64,000 bases of DNA. It comes from Chryseosolibacter sp964563295 (lineage in GTDB: Bacteria > Bacteroidota > Bacteroidia > Cytophagales > Cyclobacteriaceae). A program made the translations under genes and the position numbers. The stretch's first letter is position 1, and every line of letters starts with the position of its first letter. The notes below the pieces were generated by a model that was not told the DNA's origin, did no database searches, and saw only the letters and a program-made list of their open reading frames with translations. Positions 8,915 through 18,123 of this stretch are shown here, piece after piece. The stretch covers positions 5,691 through 69,690 of the forward strand of contig CAZLWX010000004.1 of assembly GCA_964563295.1 (NCBI GenBank), in the 5' to 3' direction.

Positions 8915-11855
8915 ATTTTGGGGTTTTATGAAGCTTAAAATGGAGAACGATCTTCGTTCCCTGTTTCTTTACACTGTGTATACGTAAAATGGCATTGATT
9001 CTATCGGCTCTTTCCCGAATATTTTTAAGACCGTTGGATTTTTGTATTTCTCCGGTATAAAAGCCTATTCCATCGTCTTCCAGCGAGAGCTCGAACCCGG
9101 CATCAACCCGTTGTAGGGAGAGCTTTACATTCTCGCCACCGGAATACTTAAAGGCATTCGTCATCGCTTCCTTGAAGATCAGATTCGCTTCACGACTAAA
9201 GCCGTACGGCAGCCGTACCTCATCCCTGACGTTGTTAAAAGCCCTGAAATTAATGTTCTTTTCCTCAAACAACTTTTCGCCGAAGTCGCGGATATGAATA
9301 AACAGTTTCGACAGTTCGTCGTTGCCCGGATCGATCGACCAGATAAAATCACGCGTCCCCGTGTAAAGGTATTTTGCGGAAGCCTCCACCTTCGCATAAA
9401 GGTCCTGGCCATTGTTACTTCCATTTCCATTTGAGCTTCCGTTTAATTTGAGCAAGCTTACATAGTTGATGATGCGCGTAAGTTGATTGCCCATCTCATC
9501 GTGAAAGTCGCGGGCAATTTGTTTCCGCAGGTTCTCCTGCTCGCGTTCCCGGATTCGTTCCATCATCATCACCTGGTTAACGCGTTGCTTGACCCGCAGG
9601 TAAAGTACGAGTGTAACGGCGCCCGCGAACAGAATGAACATCCCCACAATAAACGATGCCGTCTGATAGAATGGAGTCTTTATAGTAAAAGTGTACTCGA
9701 TCGCCGGTCCCCAGCTGCCCTGGTTGTCAGTGGCCATCACTTTAAATACATAATTCCCGGGTGGCAGATTGCTGTACGTCACCTGGTTGGTCGACGATGG
9801 CTGGGACCATGTCTGATCAAATTTTTCGAGCTTGTACTTGAACCTGATCGATTTCGGGTATCGCTTGTCAACGCGGTTAAAATGAAATGTAATGTGATTC
9901 CGGTCAGGCGGCAGTTGGGGGTTGTACGGAATCTTGAAAAATGTCATCAGGCTGTCAGTGTAATCCCGGATGTCGTACTCGCCGTAGGCCAGCTGAACGT
10001 TGGTGAGATGGAGATCGAACGACCGAATGCCTTCACGGCCGACATCATTAAACTGATACAAGCCATCGATCAACCCAAAATATTTCTTTCCCGAACCCAG
10101 GTAAAATGCGTTGGTGTTGGTTTCAACGCCCGTCAGCCCGTTGTCGTAGTCATAGTGAAGATTTTCAAGGATCTCATGCTGATCATTGAGCTTCACACGA
10201 GTAATCCCTTTTTCAGTTCCAATCCAGATATAGCCATCCCGATCCGGTGCCGCGAAATAGGTGAAGTCCGAAGCCAGCCCGTGCTCTGTACTCAGGATCC
10301 TTTTGGAATGGGACTTGGGATTGTACACCACAATACCGGCCCCGTGCGACCCGATCAAGAGAAGTGAATCGCGATAAGCCTGGATAGAGGAAATGGAAGT
10401 ATTTTCAATCCCCGAAATAGGAATCGAATGGATGCGGCCATTATCCAGCGCAGAAAGTCCGAACTCATTGCCAATGAAGAGTCTTTTGTATTTGCTAGAA
10501 TAATGGAGTGCCGTAACCGAGTTCGAACTCAAGCCTTGCCGCTGCGTGAATGCCGCGAACTTTTTTCCATCGAAAAAATTGACCCCGCCGCTAAAGGTCC
10601 CCAACCAAAGATTTCCGTCGTCATCGAATGCGATGTTCATGATCGTTGCGTTCGAAAGACCGTGGTCGCGTGTGAACCATGTAAATCGATCAAGGTTTCG
10701 ATCGTATCTTCCGAGCCCGTACCCGCTACCAGCCCAGACCGTACCATCGGGACCCTCAGCAATACAGAAGATCTCATTGCGATGCAATTCACGACGGTCG
10801 AGGTAGGAGGTCACCCTCCCATCTTTGATGCGCCAAAGCCCTTTGGAGATAGAACCAATCCAGCTGGCTCCTTCCCTATCCTGGTGAATAGCTGAAATGC
10901 CCTTGAGGTTTTCAGAACTGCACCGGTCGAAATCCTGAACAAAATATTTATGAAGACCGGCGCCATCGGTTCCCATCCACGTGTTCCCTTCCGAGTCGAC
11001 CAGGATTTGGGTTACATCGATGTCGCGCATGGCGGTGTCAATCTTCAAATCGCCGTCAGGCAGGATTTTTTCTTTCAACAATTCGTCACCATATCTCGTC
11101 CAGAAGAGATCGTTGATTGTGTCGTAGTAGAGGATGTGGTTCCTGATCGGCAATGTCGCTGGGACAAAACTGCGCTTTTGAAAATCCACGATAAAGTAGC
11201 CGTTGTCAGTTCGCAGCCAAACGTTGCCTTTGTGGTTGAAAATCCCCAGAAGGCGATTGAAATCCTTCTTGTGGCTTATGAAAAAATCTCCCGTTGACGA
11301 GCGCACAAGAAATGTGCTGTCACTCAAGTAAAGCATGACGTCGCGATTGGGAGTGATATGCGAGTAGCGCGCTTCTATCCCGTTTCTTAACGGCCTCGGC
11401 CAATAATAAACCGAATCGTTATGAATCTTACCCATCTCCCAAAGGGCAGTTGTAAAGAATAGGGTATCCTTGTATTCAAAAATTTTTCGAATCCTCTTCG
11501 TATTGGGGGACTCAGGCTGACTGAATTTCTTGAATGAGATGCCGTCGTACTTGGTCAAACCGCGGGGATGTACAATCCAGAGGTTTTCATGTTCGTCAAT
11601 CTTCAGGTAGTTGACGATGTTGCTGAGCAAGCCATTGAGCGTAGTGTAAACGGTAAATTCACGACCGTCAAATCGCGCGAGGCCGCCGCCATGCGTGCCG
11701 ATCCACAAATAACCATTCTTATCCTCCAGGATGATATTGACCTGTGACTGTGGGAGGCCATCGACTGCCTTGTATGTGCGAACCGAAAACAGCTCCTGTG
11801 CGGGCGAGGCAAAGGTCCAGCAAATCAACAATCCCGCAAAAAATGCCTTACGCAT
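8898..11855 (-). CDS. Beta-propeller sensor histidine kinase (Reg_prop, Y_Y_Y, HisKA_3)
   Basis: A 985-residue membrane sensor. Signal peptide about 1-19. A long periplasmic two-component-regulator propeller follows with repeated GYLWIGTHGGGLARFDG-type units (NTWMGTDGAGLHKY, NLWLGTFSGGVNFFDG, GYIWIGTEKGITRV). A Y_Y_Y domain lies at about 635-730 (NLPPGNYVFKVMATDNQGSW), then one membrane span about 735-755. The cytoplasmic HisKA_3 domain carries phospho-acceptor His785 (RDFHDEMGNQL), and the ATPase domain has the N box around Asn900 and DDGIGF at 927-932. There is no fused receiver, so it is a classical kinase paired with the overlapping LuxR-type regulator, not a one-protein hybrid. In Bacteroidota such sensors often control SusCD loci. 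Confidence 0.95.
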   Translation of the reverse strand: MRKAFFAGLLICWTFASPAQELFSVRTYKAVDGLPQSQVNIILEDKNGYLWIGTHGGGLARFDGREFTVYTTLNGLLSNIVNYLKIDEHENLWIVHPRGLTKYDGISFKKFSQPESPNTKRIRKIFEYKDTLFFTTALWEMGKIHNDSVYYWPRPLRNGIEARYSHITPNRDVMLYLSDSTFLVRSSTGDFFISHKKDFNRLLGIFNHKGNVWLRTDNGYFIVDFQKRSFVPATLPIRNHILYYDTINDLFWTRYGDELLKEKILPDGDLKIDTAMRDIDVTQILVDSEGNTWMGTDGAGLHKYFVQDFDRCSSENLKGISAIHQDREGASWIGSISKGLWRIKDGRVTSYLDRRELHRNEIFCIAEGPDGTVWAGSGYGLGRYDRNLDRFTWFTRDHGLSNATIMNIAFDDDGNLWLGTFSGGVNFFDGKKFAAFTQRQGLSSNSVTALHYSSKYKRLFIGNEFGLSALDNGRIHSIPISGIENTSISSIQAYRDSLLLIGSHGAGIVVYNPKSHSKRILSTEHGLASDFTYFAAPDRDGYIWIGTEKGITRVKLNDQHEILENLHYDYDNGLTGVETNTNAFYLGSGKKYFGLIDGLYQFNDVGREGIRSFDLHLTNVQLAYGEYDIRDYTDSLMTFFKIPYNPQLPPDRNHITFHFNRVDKRYPKSIRFKYKLEKFDQTWSQPSSTNQVTYSNLPPGNYVFKVMATDNQGSWGPAIEYTFTIKTPFYQTASFIVGMFILFAGAVTLVLYLRVKQRVNQVMMMERIREREQENLRKQIARDFHDEMGNQLTRIINYVSLLKLNGSSNGNGSNNGQDLYAKVEASAKYLYTGTRDFIWSIDPGNDELSKLFIHIRDFGEKLFEEKNINFRAFNNVRDEVRLPYGFSREANLIFKEAMTNAFKYSGGENVKLSLQRVDAGFELSLEDDGIGFYTGEIQKSNGLKNIRERADRINAILRIHSVKKQGTKIVLHFKLHKTPKYDLAL

Positions 11856-11891
11856 AGCTCAAACCAAATCCAAAATACCTTAAATTCATCA

Positions 11892-11899
11892 CAAAGGTA
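11892..11899 (-). promoter_or_regulatory. Possible -7 promoter box of the sensor kinase
   Basis: The minus strand reads TACCTTTG, an exact TAnnTTTG match, 37 bases upstream of the kinase ATG at 11855. No good TTG is seen at the usual -33 distance, so this rests on the -7 box and position alone. Confidence 0.35.
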
Positions 11900-11999
11900 A
11901 TACCCCTTACTACGTGATTGTAGACGAAATCGCTACATAATTTACGTCATCACGCAACCCTTACTCGGGTCGGCCGGTCCCTATGATAATATCACGACT

Positions 12000-14393
12000 A
12001 TGCTAAGAAACTACCTGCTGATCAGTATTCGTAACCTTCGCAAGCATTTCACTTATTCGCTTATCAACGTCTCGGGGCTCGGTTTGGGACTCTGCACGTG
12101 CCTGCTCCTGGTCATTTGGCTGCGTCATGAATGGAGTTACGACAGGTTTCACGAAAACGCTGACCGCATCTATCGCGGCTCCCTCGAATACAGTTTTGGT
12201 GGGCAAGTAGCCCGCACATCCGTGTCGCCGACAGCTCTGTTGCCAGCACTCCTGACACTCCCGGAAGTTGAGACTGGAACTCGTGTTTACAATCCGTCCT
12301 CTTGGAACCCCTACATTCTAAAAAGAGGCGACCAACTTTTTCAGGAATCCAGATTTTATGCGGCAGACAGCACTTTTTTTGATGTGTTCTCTTATGAGCT
12401 TCTGAGCGGAGATGCCCACACCGCGCTCGTCGCGCCTTACTCGGTGGTACTGACAGAGTCCATGGCCCGAAAGTATTTTCCCGATGAAGATCCAATAGGA
12501 AAAACCCTGAACGTGAACAACCGCCGGGATTACACCGTAACCGGCGTCGTGAAAGATCCGCCAACCAATTCTCTCCTCCAGTTTCAATTCCTGAGTTCCT
12601 TTAGTTCGCTGCGCGCCGCCCAGGCAGAGCCGATCTGGTGGAGCGCGAACTACCAGACCTATGTAACGCTCCATCCCAAAGCCAGCATCTCGTCGGTGTT
12701 CGATAAAACCAACGAAATAGTAAAAAAAGCGGTCGGCAGCGAGATCACCGGAGAAAGCGATTATGTGAGGTACAACTTCACGCCGTTGACAGACATTTAT
12801 CTTAAGTCGGATTTTGAAGATGAACCTGAGATGGTCAGCGACATCAAATACATCTATGTATTCTCCGCGGTTGCAGCATTGATCCTGTTGATCGCCTGCA
12901 TCAACTACGTGAATTTAGCTACGGCAAGGGCTGCTGACCGTGCCCGTGAGGTTAGCCTTCGAAAAGTTGTGGGTGCCGTCCGAAAGCAGCTGATAGCCCA
13001 GTTCATAGGCGAGTCCATGGTGATTACATTCCTGGCTTTCATGCTAGGCTTCCTAATGACCAATCTCTTCCTCCCGGTTTTCAACGAGCTCACGGGAAAG
13101 CACCTGCGAAGCGAACTGCTGATCGAACCTGGTTTTTTGGGTGTGGCGATCCTCGTGCTTTTTACGATCGCTGTCCTCGCCGGAGCGTATCCGGCATTTG
13201 CCATCACGTCATTCAAGCCTGTCAGCGTTTTGAAGGGAAACTTCAAGGCTTCCGGGAAAGGTATCTGGCTGCGCAAAGGACTTGTCGTTTTTCAGTTCGG
13301 CATTTCCGTGGTGCTGATTGCGGGCACATTGGTTATTCTCAAGCAGCTGCAGTTCATTCAAGACAAGAAGCTGGGCTACAACCGCGAAAATGTTATTGTA
13401 CTTCCGCTTGACAGTCAAACCGATGAAGTCTTTGAAGCCCTCAAGACGGAACTCCTCGCAAAAGGAGCTGCCGTGCAAGTAGGTCGCGGCACGGAATCGC
13501 CGGTAAATATCCAGGGCGGCTATTCAATTTCAGTCGGCAGTGGAAACACGCAAGGCGTAGTTACGACGGGGTTGTTGGTCGATGAAGGGTACTTCGATGT
13601 GGTGGGCCTCGAGTTGATTCACGGCCGGAAGTTTACGAGGGAAGACCGCGAAAGGGTAAATCGCGATACGGTGTACACTTTTATCCTTAATGAAGCCGCG
13701 CTGGAGGCTCTTCTTATCGAACCGGACTCCGCGATCGGCATGGTCGCAACCATGGGAGACCGTCGAGGCGAGATCATCGGCGTCATCCGTGACTTCCATT
13801 TCAGTTCTCTTCACAGGAACATTGGTCCGCTCGTAATATTTCCGGAAGAAGAGCAATTCAGTAAGATCCTGATACGCATCCCGGAAGGCAATCTTCCTCA
13901 ACGGCTCGCCGACGTTGGTGCAATCTATTCCAGGATTGTCACTCATCGGCCTTTTGAATATCAATTCCTGGATCAGCAGTATCAGGCCTTGTATACCAAC
14001 GAGCAACGGTTGAGCTCTGTCTTCCTGGTATTTGCTGCGTTGGCTGTTATCATAGCATGTCTTGGATTGTTGGGTCTTGTGGCCTTCGCCGCATCCCAGA
14101 AAACAAAAGAAATTGGGGTCCGCAAAGTGCTTGGCGCCACAGCCGCCAACATTGTTTTGCTGATCACACGGGAGTTTTCCACGCTGGTCGCGGTTGGCAT
14201 TGTCATCGGCTTACCAGTAGCGTACTGGATGATGTCGCAATGGCTGCAGGATTTTGCGTACCGGATTGACGTTGGCCTCGCACCTCTGGCGATCGCATCA
14301 GCGCTGTGCATTGTTATCGCGGTCACTAGTGCGGGGTATCAGGCTGTGAAAGCATCCCTTACCGATCCCGCGAAAACTCTGCGCAACGAATAA
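12000..14393 (+). CDS. FtsX/MacB-like ABC transporter permease
   Basis: A 797-residue inner-membrane permease made of two homologous halves. Each has an N-terminal membrane helix, a MacB-type periplasmic core (about 45-240 and 450-620) and an FtsX domain with three helices (about 285-410 and 670-790). The cytoplasmic motifs AADRAREVSLRKVVGAVRKQL and KEIGVRKVLGATAANIV are the usual FtsX contact regions. Bacteroidota carry many such orphan permeases; their ATPase is often encoded elsewhere, and none is present nearby. Substrate unknown; these systems act in efflux or envelope stress. It diverges from the sensor kinase, with 144 bases between. Confidence 0.9.
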   Translation: MLRNYLLISIRNLRKHFTYSLINVSGLGLGLCTCLLLVIWLRHEWSYDRFHENADRIYRGSLEYSFGGQVARTSVSPTALLPALLTLPEVETGTRVYNPSSWNPYILKRGDQLFQESRFYAADSTFFDVFSYELLSGDAHTALVAPYSVVLTESMARKYFPDEDPIGKTLNVNNRRDYTVTGVVKDPPTNSLLQFQFLSSFSSLRAAQAEPIWWSANYQTYVTLHPKASISSVFDKTNEIVKKAVGSEITGESDYVRYNFTPLTDIYLKSDFEDEPEMVSDIKYIYVFSAVAALILLIACINYVNLATARAADRAREVSLRKVVGAVRKQLIAQFIGESMVITFLAFMLGFLMTNLFLPVFNELTGKHLRSELLIEPGFLGVAILVLFTIAVLAGAYPAFAITSFKPVSVLKGNFKASGKGIWLRKGLVVFQFGISVVLIAGTLVILKQLQFIQDKKLGYNRENVIVLPLDSQTDEVFEALKTELLAKGAAVQVGRGTESPVNIQGGYSISVGSGNTQGVVTTGLLVDEGYFDVVGLELIHGRKFTREDRERVNRDTVYTFILNEAALEALLIEPDSAIGMVATMGDRRGEIIGVIRDFHFSSLHRNIGPLVIFPEEEQFSKILIRIPEGNLPQRLADVGAIYSRIVTHRPFEYQFLDQQYQALYTNEQRLSSVFLVFAALAVIIACLGLLGLVAFAASQKTKEIGVRKVLGATAANIVLLITREFSTLVAVGIVIGLPVAYWMMSQWLQDFAYRIDVGLAPLAIASALCIVIAVTSAGYQAVKASLTDPAKTLRNE

Positions 14394-14527
14394 TGATTTC
14401 GTTAGCGACTACGGCCTTCTTTGGAAACGCTGTTTTTCGATTGCGAGAACGTGGGACGTCAAGGCCAGTGGCGCAATGGCGATAGTAATAAATGGTTTCA
14501 TAAGGTGTTCGGGTACAGCATTGAAAG

Positions 14528-14575
14528 TAGTCCATCTAGTGGTGGATTGGAATACCACGGATTGGACTATTTTTT
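14528..14575 (+). terminator. Terminator downstream of the FtsX permease gene
   Basis: TAGTCCA (14528-14534) pairs with TGGACTA (14563-14569). Inside it, GTGGT (14539-14543) pairs with ACCAC (14554-14558). Six T follow directly (14570-14575). It lies 134 bases after the permease stop codon, so a long 3' untranslated region or a separate small transcript is implied. Confidence 0.6.
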
Positions 14576-14660
14576 GATGGCGTGAGCTTTGAGGTCGGTA
14601 ACCTTACCAGACGTGCAGACGTGAATTACAGACTGGATCGGTTACCGCAAAGACGCGGAT

Positions 14661-14762
14661 CCCGATAGCTCATCGGGAGCAGAAGGCGGCAGAGAGAATG
14701 CTTCACATCTTGCAAGCTTCGAACTACAAACTTCAAACTTAGGAACCCGGAACCTGGAACCT
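14661..14762. repeat. Palindrome CCCGATAGCTCATCGGG plus heptad array
   Basis: A palindrome (14661-14677) is followed at 14721-14762 by six consecutive 7-base words: GAACTAC, AAACTTC, AAACTTA, GGAACCC, GGAACCT, GGAACCT. The word changes midway but the 7-base phase is kept. AAACTAC/AAACTTC is the reverse complement of the GTAGTTT/GAAGTTT words at 52255, and GGAACCC of the GGGTTCC words at 54707. Confidence 0.8.
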
Positions 14763-14764
14763 AT

Positions 14765-15829
14765 TCACTGCTTGTCCACCAACACATTACCCTCACTATC
14801 TGGTGGAACGGATAGCATCGTTTGTACAATCGGTCCGGGTGTTGATGGTGGATTGAAGTTCAGCCCCAGGAAAGCGGCGATCGTCCTCGCCAATTGATCC
14901 TGATAATACTGAGCAGGAACAGCCATCTCTCCAAAAGCCGGTGTGTCGGGGCCAATGACGGCAAACCATAGGTGCCCCGCTGCAGCTGAGAACCGCCTGT
15001 GAGACATCCAACTATTCTTACCCGCGCCGCGTCCATGGTTGGTGGTAATCACTAACGTAGTATGATCCCGGTATGCAGAATCCTGTTGAATCCACTCCCA
15101 CATTGATGCAACGTATCGATCAACACGATTAGCGGCTTCGAGATAGGCATCGTATTGTTTGTCGTCTGCGTATGTATCCGTTTCGTGGAAGCTGATGAGT
15201 AACACCCGCGGCCTTTCTTTTTTGAGGTAGGCAAAGGCACGGTCAAAAGTATCGGCATCACTGGGCATATCAACGATTGCATCGCCTGAACTATCTTGCG
15301 GCGTGCGCCCGACCAATAATCCTGTTCGTGGCTGATTAAGGACGTAATGCAAGGCCCTGGAAGCCGCGAACACTGCAACCTGTCCCTGATACACCGATTG
15401 CCGGTCGATAAATTCGAGGACAGTTTCGTTGGGGGTAAATTCCGGATGGTTCGACCTGATCATCGGGTCGTAAAAACCGGCAAGCAGTTCGTTATAGCCA
15501 GGGTACGACTGGTGATCCGGATTCTTTGAATTCACCTTCGAATCCAACTTGCGATTTCCATAGAGCTGCCCCCTGGTTCCGATCACATTCCAAAGGAAGG
15601 GCATCAGTTTACTTCGGCTCACCGATTCCGACGGATCGCCGAACCTCTGCCAAACAAGGGTATCTTCAACATAGTTGGGATCGAAGAGGATTCGTGGATC
15701 GGGCCCACCAAAGACTTCCTTCCAGCGAAAACCATCCAGCGTGACAATGACGATATTTTCCGTCTCTCGCCTTTGTGCAAGGGTCAACAGCGGAATCAAC
15801 ATCACAAGAATAGAGAGGTAAGCTCTCAT
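14765..15829 (-). CDS. Secreted alkaline-phosphatase-superfamily hydrolase
   Basis: A 354-residue exported enzyme with signal peptide 1-18 (LLTLA-Q). The core has the superfamily metal sites: ENIVIVTLDGFRWKEVF near the N terminus (Asp), a nucleophile region SYPGYNELL, SFHETDTYADDKQYDAY in the middle, and TTNHGRGAGK with the metal-binding His. This fits the phosphodiesterase/nucleotide pyrophosphatase/sulfatase fold. It lacks the Cys sulfatase motif, so phosphate esters or phosphodiesters are the likelier substrates. It diverges from the PHP gene (15947). Confidence 0.82.
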   Translation of the reverse strand: MRAYLSILVMLIPLLTLAQRRETENIVIVTLDGFRWKEVFGGPDPRILFDPNYVEDTLVWQRFGDPSESVSRSKLMPFLWNVIGTRGQLYGNRKLDSKVNSKNPDHQSYPGYNELLAGFYDPMIRSNHPEFTPNETVLEFIDRQSVYQGQVAVFAASRALHYVLNQPRTGLLVGRTPQDSSGDAIVDMPSDADTFDRAFAYLKKERPRVLLISFHETDTYADDKQYDAYLEAANRVDRYVASMWEWIQQDSAYRDHTTLVITTNHGRGAGKNSWMSHRRFSAAAGHLWFAVIGPDTPAFGEMAVPAQYYQDQLARTIAAFLGLNFNPPSTPGPIVQTMLSVPPDSEGNVLVDKQ

Positions 15830-15946
15830 AGCGCGCTTGATATTTTGTTGCGGCTGAAAAAATTGTACCCGCCGCCAGCGACCATTGCAAACGGGGTTAG
15901 GACCATTCCGGCAAATCCTCTAACTTCCAAATTTTATTCACGACCG

Positions 15947-16789
15947 ATGTGGGCAAATTATCACATGCACAACCGGTACTGCGATGGAATTGGAGAATTG
16001 ACCGACTACGCGAATGAGGCGATCAACCGCGAAATGATCTCAATAGGGTTCTCATCACATGCACCGCTGCCGTTTCCATGTAAATGGTCTATGAATAAAC
16101 AGCACCTCGGTCGCTACCTGGAAGAAGCTTCACACGTAAGAGAATCTTTCCCTTCATTGCAAATCTACACTGGCCTTGAAGTCGATTTTATTGCCGGCAT
16201 GGCGGGGCCATCGGACTATGACGACCTGCTTGATTATACGATTGGATCAATTCATTTTGTCGACCAATTCCCTGACGGCCGATTCTGGGAGATTGACGGC
16301 TCACACGAAAGTTTCGTTGAAGGGCTATCGGTAATCTTTAAGAGCGACGTTCGTCAAGCGATCGAACGGTATTTTGAGCTGACCAGGCAAATGCTTGAGC
16401 AATCCCGCCCAGCCGTCGTCGGTCACCTCGATAAAATCAAAATCCAGAACCGACGGCTTTTTGATGAGTCGGATCAATGGTATCGCGACGCGGTGACCGA
16501 TACGCTGGATGTCATTCAAAAGACCGGAGTTATAGTGGAAGTTAACACACGCGGCCAGTACCTGGGAAAATCAACAACGACATACCCAAGCCCGTGGATT
16601 TTGGAACTGGTGCATCAGCGAAACATCCCGGTAACGATCAGCAGCGATGCGCATAAACCGGGGGATATCATCAATGGATTTCCATCATGTGCATCCATGC
16701 TCTTTAATTCGGGATTCCGAAATATTTCGGTACTATTGGACGGTTCCTGGACGTCCGTTAAACTTACCGCCAATGGTCTTTCGCTCTAA
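15947..16789 (+). CDS. PHP-domain phosphatase (histidinol-phosphatase-like)
   Basis: A 280-residue cytoplasmic protein. I start it at the ATG at 15947, just before the family's first metal motif (WANYHMHNRYCDG); the longer frame from 15773 would add 58 residues from the divergent promoter region. Further PHP residues are visible: GFSSHAPLPF, IYTGLEVDFI, IGSIHFVDQF, VVGHLDKIKI, SSDAHKPGDI. It resembles the HisK-type histidinol-phosphatase family, but no his genes are near, so it may hydrolyse another phosphomonoester. Its end overlaps the next gene by 17 bases. Confidence 0.85.
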   Translation: MWANYHMHNRYCDGIGELTDYANEAINREMISIGFSSHAPLPFPCKWSMNKQHLGRYLEEASHVRESFPSLQIYTGLEVDFIAGMAGPSDYDDLLDYTIGSIHFVDQFPDGRFWEIDGSHESFVEGLSVIFKSDVRQAIERYFELTRQMLEQSRPAVVGHLDKIKIQNRRLFDESDQWYRDAVTDTLDVIQKTGVIVEVNTRGQYLGKSTTTYPSPWILELVHQRNIPVTISSDAHKPGDIINGFPSCASMLFNSGFRNISVLLDGSWTSVKLTANGLSL

Positions 16790-18104
16790 GTCTGCGATCA
16801 CAGAAAAGCTCCGGCACGTCAGCCCTGTTTGGTTCACGATATATGCTTCGGTAAGTGCCTTCTGTCTGTACACCTGTATCTACGCATTTCGAAAGACATT
16901 CACGGCCGCGACATTCGATGACATCGCTTTCGCGGGATACAGTTATAAGTTTTGGCTGGTCATCTTTCAGGTTGTGGGCTATGCAGCCGCAAAATTCTTC
17001 GGCATCAAATACATAGCCGAACTGAAGGCCCAAGCTCGGACTTCAGGAATCCTGTTGATGGTGAGCATCGCCGGCCTCGCATGGCTTCTCTTCGCCCTCG
17101 TACCACGCCCCTATAATATTGTATTTCTCTTCATGAACGGCTTTCCGCTGGGATTAGTGTGGGGGATGGTCTTTGGATATCTCGAGGGTCGTCGCATGAC
17201 CGAAGTCCTCGGCGCCGCCCTCTCCGTGAGCTTTATTTTTTCAGCGGGACTTTGTCGCTCTGTCGGCGCGTACCTGATGACCGATTGGAATGTGTCTGAA
17301 ACCTGGATGCCGTTTGCCGCGTGCATGGTCTTCCTGCTGCCGATGCTTGTATTCTTGTGGTTGCTCGACAAAGTGCCACCTCCAACCGCTCTCGACGAAC
17401 AACTAAGAACCAGGAGGCAACCCATGGATGGCCGGGAACGCCGGCGGTTCATTCAAACCTTCCTTCCGGGAATTGCACTTTTTGTCATGGCCTACATCCT
17501 GCTGACGGCGTTCCGCGACTTTCGCGAAAACTTTGCTTCCGACGTTTGGAAAACGCTGGGCTACGGAGACCAGCCCGGTATCTACACCCAAACGGAGACT
17601 CCGGTATCGATGGCTGTGCTGGTGATTATGGGGAGCATTATGATCATCCGAAACAACATGAGGGCACTGATCGTCAATCACCTCGTGATTATGGGTGGCA
17701 TGATCATGATCGGCGCCGGCACATTTCTGTTTGAAGTTAAGCTGATCAGCGCGCCGCTTTGGATGATTCTTATCGGAATGGGATTGTACCTTGGTTATGT
17801 TCCCTTTAACAGCATCTTTTTCGATCGGCTTATTGCGGCGTTTCAATATGCGGGAACCGTGGGCTTCATCATGTATGTCGCCGACGCATTTGGATACCTC
17901 GGCAGCATCAGTGTATTGGTCTTTAAAGAGTCTGGCTATACCAATCTCAGCTGGCTCGACTTCTTCATCCGCGGTGGCTACACCTTGTCGGGTGCGGGGA
18001 CTCTGCTGATAGCAGGATCAATGATTTATTTCAAAAAGAAACACCAACTGCTCACTGCCAGCAGCAGTGTATCTCCGGAAGCGGTGCATCAAAAGCAGGC
18101 GTGA
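16773..18104 (+). CDS. DUF5690-family MFS-like membrane transporter
   Basis: A 443-residue inner-membrane protein with about 12 membrane segments. I start it at 16773 (MVFRSKSAITEKL), inside the end of the PHP gene; the earlier ATG at 16647 would add 42 residues of antisense-like sequence. The phrases YAFRKTFTAATFDDIAFAGYSYK, FMNGFPLGLVWGMVFGYLEGRR and FSAGLCRSVGAYLM belong to DUF5690, a Bacteroidota family related to the major facilitator superfamily. Substrate unknown. The 17-base overlap suggests coupled translation with the PHP phosphatase, so the imported or exported compound may be a phosphoester or its product (inference). Confidence 0.85.
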   Translation: MVFRSKSAITEKLRHVSPVWFTIYASVSAFCLYTCIYAFRKTFTAATFDDIAFAGYSYKFWLVIFQVVGYAAAKFFGIKYIAELKAQARTSGILLMVSIAGLAWLLFALVPRPYNIVFLFMNGFPLGLVWGMVFGYLEGRRMTEVLGAALSVSFIFSAGLCRSVGAYLMTDWNVSETWMPFAACMVFLLPMLVFLWLLDKVPPPTALDEQLRTRRQPMDGRERRRFIQTFLPGIALFVMAYILLTAFRDFRENFASDVWKTLGYGDQPGIYTQTETPVSMAVLVIMGSIMIIRNNMRALIVNHLVIMGGMIMIGAGTFLFEVKLISAPLWMILIGMGLYLGYVPFNSIFFDRLIAAFQYAGTVGFIMYVADAFGYLGSISVLVFKESGYTNLSWLDFFIRGGYTLSGAGTLLIAGSMIYFKKKHQLLTASSSVSPEAVHQKQA

Positions 18105-18123
18105 GTCAGAGACCACGGTCAAC

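Larger units (their letters stand above)
14394..14764. other. Gap with terminator and repeat array
   Basis: 371 bases between two genes whose 3' ends face each other. It contains a stem-loop terminator for the permease transcript (14528-14575), a palindrome at 14661-14677, and a six-unit heptad array that runs to within 3 bases of the opposite gene's stop codon. No coding sequence is evident. Confidence 0.6.

Noticed and set aside
9483..10367. 294-residue plus-strand ORF
   Set aside because: Antisense shadow of the propeller kinase gene; composition is not protein-like compared with the kinase frame.
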